Part shown: positions 1 through 5,700 of the stretch, piece by piece
How positions within the stretch are numbered: position 1 is the first letter of the stretch
Layout of the letters: each line of letters begins with the position of its first letter
NCBI GenBank assembly: GCA_007126855.1
Contig: SLAK01000263.1
Span: 1-6,436, forward strand
DNA length: 6,436 bases
Source of the DNA: Dehalococcoidia bacterium
GTDB taxonomy: Bacteria; Chloroflexota; Dehalococcoidia; Tepidiformales; Tepidiformaceae
Reading direction: 5' to 3'
Made by a program: the position numbers and the translations under genes
Notes under the pieces: model-generated
The model's database searches: none
What the model saw: only the letters and a program-made list of their open reading frames with translations
What the model was told of the DNA's origin: nothing

Positions 1-1298
1 GCGATGACGGGCTCGACTATGCGCCAGAGTTGCTCGGCTTCGTCGTCGCGCACGGACAGCGACTGCCCGCCCTCGAGTATTTCGAGCAGCACCCTGGCGT
101 AGGCCGGCAGGCCGGCGGGGATGTCGCTGCTCATGGTGACTGCCGCCGGCGATTCCAGGGCGCGCGAGGTGCTGATGGTGTTGGCGAAGTGCAGCCGCGG
201 CGGTTCGAGCTCGATGCGCAGCGCCGAGCCAGGGATGCTTTCGAAGCCGGACCTGCTGGCAAGCGAGCCCTGGCGGTAGGTCACTTTCGCCTCTTGGCGG
301 GCGGCGCCCTGCGCCTTCCCGGTGCGGATAACGAAGGGCACGTCGCGCCAGCGGTCGTTGTCCACGTACAGCACCATTGCGACGAAGGTCTCCGATTCGT
401 GGCCCGGGTCCACGCCCTCTTCATCGACGTAGGCCGGCACGCGGTGGCCGTTGATCTCGCCTTGGCCATAGCGTGCGCGCACCACGCGTTGCGGCACGTC
501 CTCCTCCTTCAGCGGGCGGATGGCATTGAGCAGGCGGCACTTCGATTCGCGGAAGGCGTCGCGGTCGCCGCTGGCGGGCAGCTCCTGCGCGATCGCGGCG
601 AGCACTTCCAGCAGGTGGTTCTGGACCATGTCGCGGAGCGCGCCCATGCCGTCGTAGTAGCCCGCGCGGCCTTCGAGGGCCACATGCTCATCCCAGGTGA
701 TGTCAACGCGCTCGATGTGGTCCCGGTTCCAGGTGGCTTCGAAGGGCCGGTTTGCGAAGCGGATCCCGGGGATTGCCTGCACGGCTGCCAGGCCCAGGAA
801 GTGGTCGATGCGGAAGACATGCTCCTCCGGGAAGTGTTCGTGAAGCAGGGCGTTGAGCCGCTGCGCCGACTCCAGCCCCTCCCCAAAGGGCTTTTCGACG
901 ACGATCCGCGAGCCCTCCGGGAACACGCGGGCCACCGCTTCGATGGCAGGCTCGTACACCACCGGTGGCAACGCCAGGTAGGCGACCGCCGGGTCGTCCA
1001 CGCCCTTCAGCGCTTCTTTTAGAGCTGCGTCGTCCGAGGCGTCGGCCTTTGCATAGGACAGACGCCGCACAAACTGTTCGATGGTTTGCGGTTGGAGCGC
1101 GCGGTCTTCTTCCAGTTCGGCGCCGGCGTCGCGCCGGAACCGCTCGGTGTCGTTGTCCTGGCGTGATAGCCCGATGACCTGGAAGTTGTCCGGCAGCAAG
1201 CCTTCCTGCATCAGCAGGGCGGCCGACGGCAGCAGGTAGCGAAAGCTCAGGTCGCCGGTCGCGCCGAAAAGGACGAGGGTGTTGTACATGTCAGCCAT
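1..1298 (-). CDS. zwf: Glucose-6-phosphate dehydrogenase family protein (Zwf-like, divergent), 3' end outside window
   Basis: Translating the minus strand from the ATG at 1298 gives 432 uninterrupted codons running off the left edge. The family oxidises glucose 6-phosphate to 6-phosphogluconolactone with NAD(P)+ in the cytoplasm (oxidative pentose phosphate pathway). Visible motifs: a Rossmann loop GATGDL (residues 12-17), EKPFG (135-139), RIDHFLG (163-169), RAGYYDGMGALRDMVQNHLL ending in the presumed catalytic His228, and RTGK with Lys328. The spacing from His166 to His228 (62 residues) equals that between His178 and His240 of the Leuconostoc enzyme. Two usually important lysines are absent: the GDLAKRK-type segment reads GDLSFRY, and the lysine after DHYLG is Leu170. 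The family is usually about 460-510 residues, so about 30-70 are missing at the cut end. The start is supported by GGAAGG 10 nt upstream; a second ATG at 1289 is badly spaced. It lies 38 bp after the protease gene. Family membership is firm; the exact substrate is not. Confidence 0.87.
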   Translation of the reverse strand, partial: MADMYNTLVLFGATGDLSFRYLLPSAALLMQEGLLPDNFQVIGLSRQDNDTERFRRDAGAELEEDRALQPQTIEQFVRRLSYAKADASDDAALKEALKGVDDPAVAYLALPPVVYEPAIEAVARVFPEGSRIVVEKPFGEGLESAQRLNALLHEHFPEEHVFRIDHFLGLAAVQAIPGIRFANRPFEATWNRDHIERVDITWDEHVALEGRAGYYDGMGALRDMVQNHLLEVLAAIAQELPASGDRDAFRESKCRLLNAIRPLKEEDVPQRVVRARYGQGEINGHRVPAYVDEEGVDPGHESETFVAMVLYVDNDRWRDVPFVIRTGKAQGAARQEAKVTYRQGSLASRSGFESIPGSALRIELEPPRLHFANTISTSRALESPAAVTMSSDIPAGLPAYARVLLEILEGGQSLSVRDDEAEQLWRIVEPVI

Positions 1299-1336
1299 AG
1301 GGGACCAACCTTCCAGGCGAGCGTTGCCGCGCCGTA

Positions 1337-2371
1337 TCAGTTCGGGATTTCGGCCAGCTGGACCTCTGCGGCGAACTGGTCGCCACCGCGCCAGGCCCGA
1401 ACCTGGACGGTGTCGCCGGGCCCGTTGCCGATTATCGCCAGCGGCAGGTCGGAGCTGCGCCTGATCGCCACATCGTCAAGCTCCACGATAACGTCACCCG
1501 CTTCGAGGCCGGCATCGGCCGCCGGGGTGCCGGGGCCCACTGCTTCGATGCGGACGCCTTCGTCCACAGCCAGGCCGAACTGCTGCGCGAGCCCGGGCGT
1601 GACATCCTGGAAGGCGATGCCGATAAACCCGCGCCTGACCCTGCCCATCTCCAGCAGCTCATTTGCCACTGCCACCGTCGTCTCGATGCTGACGGCGAAG
1701 CCGATCGCTTCCGCCCGGAGCGCCTGGGCCGTGTTCACCCCGATGACTTCGCCATCCAGGTTGAGCAACGGCCCGCCGCTGTTGCCGGGGTTGATGGCGG
1801 CGTCGGTCTGCAGCGCGCCCAGGATGCCGGTCGCCGCTTCGATGATGCTGCGTTCCTTCGCGCTGACTACGCCGGAGGTGACGCTGGGCGACGCGCCGAG
1901 GTCGAGCGCATAGCCGATCGCCACGACCGGCTCGCCGATACGCGTGTCTTCCAGGCTGCCGTGTGGCAGCGGCGAAAGCGGCTCATGGTCGTCTTCAATG
2001 CGAAGCAGCGCAAGGTCGGTCTGCGGGTCGCGGCCGACGACCGAGGCCCTGAAGTTCCGCCCGTCCGGTGTCGTGATGACAATCGCGCCGGGTGAGCCGA
2101 GCCGCCCGCCCAGCATGATCACGTGGTTGTTCGTGATGATGTGCCCGTCATCGTCGTAGGCCCACCCGCTGCCGGAGCCCTCGCAGAGTTGCAGCGGACC
2201 GTCCGGCGGGCAGTTCACGCCGATGCGCACGACGGAGTCCATGGCTTCCTCGGCCACGTCGGCCACAGCAGCGCCGGGAGATGCGCTGTTGTTCGAGTTA
2301 CACGCGGCCGCGGTGGCCAGCGCGAAGACCACGAGGACGGCAAGCACGGGGAATCGCCGCAGGTGTCGCAT
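1337..2371 (-). CDS. HtrA/DegS-like trypsin-type serine protease with one PDZ domain, probable lipoprotein
   Basis: The 344-residue protein starts with a positively charged segment (MRHLRRF) and a hydrophobic stretch ending in ATAAAC, so Cys24 is a possible lipidation site (the lipobox is loose) followed by a Ser/Asn-rich linker. It should therefore sit outside the cytoplasmic membrane, tethered to it. The trypsin-like domain spans about 36-235 with a complete triad: His83 in TNNHV, Asp119 in TDLALL and Ser198 in GNSGGP. One PDZ domain follows (about 247-340, beginning RRGFIGIAF). The length and single PDZ fit the DegS/HtrA class, which cleaves misfolded or regulatory exported proteins. Cys54 and Cys63, just before the GSGSGW strand, could form a small disulfide loop. 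The start at 2371 gives an ideal export signal but has no useful Shine-Dalgarno sequence. Zwf follows 38 bp downstream on the same strand. The family call is certain; the physiological substrate is unknown. Confidence 0.95.
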   Translation of the reverse strand: MRHLRRFPVLAVLVVFALATAAACNSNNSASPGAAVADVAEEAMDSVVRIGVNCPPDGPLQLCEGSGSGWAYDDDGHIITNNHVIMLGGRLGSPGAIVITTPDGRNFRASVVGRDPQTDLALLRIEDDHEPLSPLPHGSLEDTRIGEPVVAIGYALDLGASPSVTSGVVSAKERSIIEAATGILGALQTDAAINPGNSGGPLLNLDGEVIGVNTAQALRAEAIGFAVSIETTVAVANELLEMGRVRRGFIGIAFQDVTPGLAQQFGLAVDEGVRIEAVGPGTPAADAGLEAGDVIVELDDVAIRRSSDLPLAIIGNGPGDTVQVRAWRGGDQFAAEVQLAEIPN

Positions 2372-2383
2372 TCCCTATGGATA
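2372..2383 (-). promoter_or_regulatory. Possible leaderless promoter (-10 box) of the protease gene
   Basis: Read on the minus strand, TATCCA (2383-2378) is followed by six bases and then the ATG at 2371. A -10 box in this position would start transcription at or near the A of the ATG, giving a leaderless mRNA. The only purine-rich stretch, AGGGA, abuts the ATG and is too close to act as a ribosome binding site. I see no convincing -35 box. This is inferred from spacing and a 4-of-6 match only. Confidence 0.25.
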
Positions 2384-2453
2384 CCACAACAGAGGCCGGG
2401 TGCCCCTCACCTTCCGGCGTCCCGGCTTGCATTTCCGTTAAGAGCCTTTTTCG

Positions 2454-2468
2454 GCGCCGGCGCGGCGC
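2454..2468 (-). terminator. GC-only hairpin just after the FAD oxidase stop codon, possible terminator without a U-tract
   Basis: On the minus strand, five bases after the TAG, GCGCC (2468-2464) can pair with GGCGC (2458-2454) around a five-base loop. The following bases are CGAAAAAGG, so there is no U-tract and this is not a classical intrinsic terminator. It may slow or stop transcription before the protease gene, or may simply reflect local GC richness. Confidence 0.22.
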
Positions 2469-2473
2469 AGCTC

Positions 2474-4078
2474 CTACGGGTCGATCAGAACACCGGGGTT
2501 CAGGATTGCCTTTGGGTCGACGGCTTTCTTTGCTGCGCGGAGCGCATCGGCGAAGAGGTCTGGGCGCTGCCGGTCGTACCACGGCCGGTGGTCGCGGCCG
2601 ACAGCGTGGTGGTGGGTTACCGTGCCGCCGTTCGCCCAGACGGCTTCGAGCGCTGCCTGCTTCACCTCCCACCACATCTCGATCTCGCCGCCGCGCTTCC
2701 CCGGGCCCGCGTAGGTGTAGTAGGGCGCAGGGCCATCGGGGTAGACGTGAGTGAAGCGGCAGGTGAGTGTGCCTTCGCCGCACACGCGCTTGAGCGCGTC
2801 GTTCACCGCGGCGCGCACATTGCGGTCGAATTCAGGCCACCGGTCCCAGGTCATCGACGTCTCGAAGGTGTCGCCCACGGTGCCAAGCCCGGAGTTGATG
2901 TTCCGGGCATAGGGCGCGCGGATGAAGGCGTTGCGCCATGCGCCGACGGCGCCCTGGCGGCCGGCTTCGCCGGGAGCGCCCTGGTCGTCCTTGATGACGA
3001 TCTCGTCTTCGGGGACGGTGCCGCCGGCCTCGCGCGCGATGCGCAGCGCCTGGTGGAGGAATTCGCCCTGCGGCAGGTCGCCGGATTCGAATCCGAGCAC
3101 CAGGAGCGCGTAACTGCCGTCGGCGCCGGCGGCGTTCTGGGCCTCCTGCGGGTCGAGCAGCCGGCAGTTCGCGGGCCAGAGTTTGGATTGCACGATCGCC
3201 CGCGCGGCATCATAGCCGGACTCCCACGTGGGGAATCGCACGCCCGCCGATGCGCGGAAGACCGGCCGGGCCTGCACGCGCATCCATGCCTCGGTGATGA
3301 TGCCCAGGATGCCCTCGCTGCCGATCGCCAGGCGGTCCGGGCTGGGGCCGGCGCCGCTGCCGGGCAGCCGCCGCGATTCCCAGGCGCCGCGCGGCGTGAC
3401 CATGCGAACCGATTCGACAAAGTCGTCGATGTGTGTGTGATTGGTGGCGTAGTGACCGCCGGAGCGGGTCGCGATCCAGCCGCCCAGGGCGGACCATTCG
3501 AAGCTCTGGGGGTAGTGGCGCAGCGTGAGCCCGTGAGGCCGCAACTGCTCCTCGATCTCCGGGCCGAGAGCGCCAGCCTGGATGCGCGCGGCGCGGGAGG
3601 TGGCGTCGACCTCAAGCACGCGGTTCATCCGTTCGAGGTTGATGGAGACGGCCGCCGGCGAGTCGGCTGGCACGTCGAGGCCGCCTACCACCGACGAGCC
3701 GCCGCCCCACGGGATCGCCGTGTGGCCCTGCTGGTCGCACCATTCGAGCACGGCCACCACCTCCTCCTCGCTCCGCGGATAGGCGACCACGTCTGGCGGG
3801 TTGGCGAACTCGCGCCGGTAGGCACGGACCGAGTCGGCGAAGCTTTTGCCGTAGGTGTGGCGGGCGCGGTCGAAGGTCTCGGTGGTGCAGAAGCCGCGCA
3901 GCTTCTCGGGGACGGTGGCGCGGGGCGTGCGCAGCTCGATCTCCTCGATTTTCGGCGGAGGCACCGGCTCGATCGTGATGCCCCAGCGCTCGCCAGCCCG
4001 GCGTGCGGCTTCTTCCACCTGCGTCATGGTGGGTTCGTCGTCCTCGGTGCCCCATGCCCAGAAACTTCGTCGTGCCAT
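2474..4078 (-). CDS. FAD-binding oxidase, alkyldihydroxyacetonephosphate synthase (AGPS)-like
   Basis: The 534-residue protein has the FAD-binding-4 (PCMH) plus FAD-oxidase-C layout. The FAD domain covers about 93-275, with the pyrophosphate loop PWGGGSSVVGG (123-133), the SALGGWIATRSGGHYAT stretch, VTPRG, and GSEGILGIITEA. The C-terminal cap follows to about 530. AGPS makes the ether bond of ether lipids by swapping the acyl chain of acyl-DHAP for a fatty alcohol, using FAD without net redox change. By my alignment from memory with the human enzyme, its functional residues are kept: Arg387 (FIR segment), Tyr453 (PYYTY segment) and the histidine run His489-491 (THHHAVG). The N-terminal SFWAWG and GKSFADSVRAYRREF segments also fit bacterial AGPS-like proteins. 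No peroxisomal C-terminal tail or signal peptide is present. The start at 4078 has GGAGGG 7 nt upstream. No DHAP acyltransferase or fatty acyl-CoA reductase lies in the window, so a related 2-hydroxyacid or other oxidase role remains possible. Confidence 0.93.
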   Translation of the reverse strand: MARRSFWAWGTEDDEPTMTQVEEAARRAGERWGITIEPVPPPKIEEIELRTPRATVPEKLRGFCTTETFDRARHTYGKSFADSVRAYRREFANPPDVVAYPRSEEEVVAVLEWCDQQGHTAIPWGGGSSVVGGLDVPADSPAAVSINLERMNRVLEVDATSRAARIQAGALGPEIEEQLRPHGLTLRHYPQSFEWSALGGWIATRSGGHYATNHTHIDDFVESVRMVTPRGAWESRRLPGSGAGPSPDRLAIGSEGILGIITEAWMRVQARPVFRASAGVRFPTWESGYDAARAIVQSKLWPANCRLLDPQEAQNAAGADGSYALLVLGFESGDLPQGEFLHQALRIAREAGGTVPEDEIVIKDDQGAPGEAGRQGAVGAWRNAFIRAPYARNINSGLGTVGDTFETSMTWDRWPEFDRNVRAAVNDALKRVCGEGTLTCRFTHVYPDGPAPYYTYAGPGKRGGEIEMWWEVKQAALEAVWANGGTVTHHHAVGRDHRPWYDRQRPDLFADALRAAKKAVDPKAILNPGVLIDP

Positions 4079-4085
4079 CGCTCAG

Positions 4086-4091
4086 CCCTCC
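4086..4091 (-). promoter_or_regulatory. Ribosome binding site of the FAD oxidase
   Basis: GGAGGG on the minus strand lies 7 nt before the ATG at 4078. It is one of the two clearest Shine-Dalgarno sequences in the window and fixes the oxidase start codon. Confidence 0.75.
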
Positions 4092-4115
4092 ATCGCTGTC
4101 GAATCTTGCGAGCGC

Positions 4116-4121
4116 ATCCTA
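4116..4121 (-). promoter_or_regulatory. Candidate -10 box for the FAD oxidase
   Basis: TAGGAT on the minus strand fits the TAnnnT pattern of -10 boxes in GC-rich bacteria. It would start transcription near 4109, leaving a leader of about 30 nt that includes the GGAGGG site. There is no good -35 box: the nearest candidate is TTCCGC with a 19-nt spacer. It lies in the divergent gap 4079-4248, where no other coding sequence is supported. Confidence 0.35.
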
Positions 4122-4231
4122 CGCCCTTCGCGCTGTTTCTGCGGAAGACGCAGGTCAGGCACAGCCGACAAGTCGCCGGCAGGCGTGAGCCCGGGTAACG
4201 GTGCTTTCACGCATCGTCCGTGCTGGTCGGC

Positions 4232-4237
4232 GACAAT
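4232..4237 (+). promoter_or_regulatory. Weak -10 candidate for the CAP-domain gene
   Basis: GACAAT ends 11 nt before the ATG at 4249 and would give a leader only a few bases long. No Shine-Dalgarno sequence precedes the ATG. A 5-bp inverted repeat, GGTCG (4225-4229) and CGACC (4242-4246), flanks the box and could be an operator half-site pair or chance. The best -35-like element, TTTCAC, is 21 nt away, which is too far. Confidence 0.2.
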
Positions 4238-4248
4238 GAAGCGACCGC

Positions 4249-4794
4249 ATGTTCATCGACCGGGCACGAAAGCGATGGCTTGTTCTCTTCTTCGCGGCGC
4301 TGCTGGCTGCCGCGGGTGTCGCCTGCGAGATCGTCGAGCAGCCGGTCAGGCCGCCCGATGACTTCCAAACGCCGGAGCTCACGCCGGATGACGCCGATCT
4401 CTACCGGCTCGAGCGCGAAGTCGAGGCGCGCATCAACGCTGTTCGCGAAGAACACGGGGAAGACGCGCTCGAGCCGAACGCGACGCTGGCGGCGGTGGCG
4501 CGCGAGTATAGCTGCCGCATGGGCACGGAGGGCTTCTTCGCCCATGAGAGCCCCGATGGCGACACCGTCGACGACCGGATCTTGCAGGCGGGCGTAGGCT
4601 TCCGGCGTGTCGGAGAGAACCTGGCGCAGCTTTCTGGTGCCGCGAACCCGGGCGAGTTCGTGGTCAACGGCTGGATGGAGAGCGAAGGCCACCGGGAGAA
4701 CCTCTTGCGGCCGGAGTACACAGAAACCGGCGTCGGCGTTTGCCAGGTCGATGGTGCACTGTATTTCACCCAGATATTCCTGCTGCCGCCGTGA
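4249..4794 (+). CDS. CAP/SCP-domain exported protein, probable lipoprotein
   Basis: The 181-residue protein has a basic start (DRARKRW), a hydrophobic core (residues 10-25) and Cys26 in AAAGVAC. This suggests a lipoprotein, although Gly at -3 is unusual for a lipobox, so plain signal-peptide cleavage is possible. A linker rich in Pro, Glu and Asp (27-50) leads into one bacterial CAP/SCP domain (about 51-178). Domain marks: LEREVEARINAVREEHG helix, YSCRMG, FFAHESPDG with His99, VGENLA with Glu123, WMESEGHRENLL with His148, and the terminal GVGVC...YFTQIF strand. His99, Glu123 and His148 form most of the polar CAP cavity. Cys89 and Cys165 could form a disulfide. The biochemical role of bacterial stand-alone CAP proteins is mostly unknown; lipid or ligand binding and envelope functions have been suggested for relatives. 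It is transcribed away from the oxidase across a 170-bp gap, and a 96-bp gap separates it from the next gene. Confidence 0.92.
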   Translation: MFIDRARKRWLVLFFAALLAAAGVACEIVEQPVRPPDDFQTPELTPDDADLYRLEREVEARINAVREEHGEDALEPNATLAAVAREYSCRMGTEGFFAHESPDGDTVDDRILQAGVGFRRVGENLAQLSGAANPGEFVVNGWMESEGHRENLLRPEYTETGVGVCQVDGALYFTQIFLLPP

Positions 4795-4890
4795 GCCGGG
4801 AAGGCAGAGCTTCTGTTAGCCTGATCGGGCGAACACCGCCGGCCGGATAAACGGCAAGCGCCGGACCTGCTGGCACGAGAGGAGCCGCCC
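4795..4890. other. 96-bp gap between the CAP gene and the lipoate-ligase gene
   Basis: No reading frame or clear terminator is seen. TAGCCT (4817-4822) and GATAAA (4846-4851) resemble -10 boxes, but neither has a -35 partner at proper spacing. The gap ends in the ribosome binding site of the next gene. Whether the ligase gene has its own promoter or is read through from the CAP gene cannot be settled from sequence. Confidence 0.4.
4878..4884 (+). promoter_or_regulatory. Ribosome binding site that supports a GTG start
   Basis: AGAGGAG lies 6 nt before the GTG at 4891. It is the reason to accept this GTG as the start of the lipoate-ligase-family gene instead of a later codon. Confidence 0.75.
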
Positions 4891-5700
4891 GTGCGGAGTA
4901 GCGAGACCCCGTCCCCGGCAAGCCGGTTGGAAGCTTCTGGCGGGCCGCTGTGTATCTCGCTCGAATCCTTCTCGCCGCCGCCGGGATTCGACTTTGCCGT
5001 GTCCAGAGCCCTGCTCGAGCGCGTGGCCGCCGGGCATGAGCCCGACTCGCTTCGCATCTACCGCCCGGCGCCGATGGTGGCTTTCGGCCCTGCGGACTGC
5101 GTTTCGCCGGGCTATGACGCGGCTCGGTGCGCAGCCGAGGAGCACGGATTCGCCGCCATTGAACGCCTGGCCGGCGGGCGCGCGGCCGTCTACCACGAGG
5201 GCACGATCGCCTTTGCCTGGACCGTCCGCGAGGAGGATGCCCGCGCACGCGTCCTGGAGCGCTTTGCCCTGATTGCCGGCATCCTCGCTGAAGCGTTGCG
5301 CAACCTGGGTATCGATGCGCGCATTGGCGAGGTTCCCGGCGAATATTGTCCCGGCGCCTACAGCATCAATGCCCGCGGCGAGACCAAGATCGCCGGTGTC
5401 GGGCAGCGGATCGTCCGCGGCGCTGCGCACGTCGGCGGCGTGATCGTCGTTGATGGTGCCGAACGCGTCAGCCGCGTACTTGGCCCGGTGAACGAAGCGC
5501 TGGGCATCAAGTGGGACGCGCGGGCGGTTGGCAGCGTGGCAGACGAGCGCGCGAACGCGGACTGGGACGACGTCGTTGACACGATCTGGGGCGCATTCGC
5601 CGGGCGATACGAGCTTCTCCCGGCGCCGCTAAGCCCGGAGACGCTGGCGCGTGCGCGATCAATCGCTGGCCTTGACACGGGCACGGTGGCGCCGGCATGA
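4891..5700 (+). CDS. Lipoate-protein ligase / octanoyltransferase family protein (BPL/LplA/LipB fold)
   Basis: The 269-residue cytoplasmic protein belongs to the family that moves octanoyl or lipoyl groups onto lysines of carrier domains such as GcvH and the 2-oxoacid dehydrogenase E2 subunits. Marks: RIYRPAPMVAFGP near residues 55-67, the binding-pocket segment ERLAGGRAAVYHEGTIAFAW (91-110), and GEYCPGAYSINARGETKIAG (150-169) followed by VGQR. Lys166 lies where LplA-type enzymes place the lysine that contacts the lipoyl-adenylate. Cys153 sits where LipM/LipL-type transferases carry their catalytic cysteine, so the protein could be an ATP-independent transferase. A C-terminal segment (about 210-269) follows but is too short for the full accessory domain of E. 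coli LplA. The GTG start is backed by a strong ribosome binding site. Its stop overlaps the gcvT start as ATGA, implying translational coupling. Family is firm; ligase versus transferase is open. Confidence 0.9.
   Translation: MRSSETPSPASRLEASGGPLCISLESFSPPPGFDFAVSRALLERVAAGHEPDSLRIYRPAPMVAFGPADCVSPGYDAARCAAEEHGFAAIERLAGGRAAVYHEGTIAFAWTVREEDARARVLERFALIAGILAEALRNLGIDARIGEVPGEYCPGAYSINARGETKIAGVGQRIVRGAAHVGGVIVVDGAERVSRVLGPVNEALGIKWDARAVGSVADERANADWDDVVDTIWGAFAGRYELLPAPLSPETLARARSIAGLDTGTVAPA

Noticed and set aside
30..1022. A 330-codon plus-strand frame opposite the Zwf gene
   Set aside because: The minus-strand frame carries ordered G6PDH motifs over the full stretch; the plus frame has none.
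2298..2783. A 161-codon minus-strand frame across the 102-bp gap between the oxidase and the protease
   Set aside because: It lies mostly inside the 3' part of the oxidase in another frame, and its Arg/Pro-rich translation looks like a shadow.
2123..4198. A 691-codon open frame on the plus strand spanning the protease start and the whole oxidase gene
   Set aside because: It is antisense to two genes with complete family motifs, has a low-complexity Ala/Gly/Arg/Val/His-rich translation and no recognisable domain. Long antisense frames are expected in GC-rich DNA.
4795..4890. GC-rich inverted repeats (around CCGGCCGG) as a terminator for the CAP gene
   Set aside because: The palindrome is short, has no usable loop and no T-tract, and is within what chance gives at this GC content.
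4207..5430. Several minus-strand frames (161-218 codons) opposite the CAP and ligase genes
   Set aside because: All overlap recognised coding sequence, have skewed composition and contain no motif.
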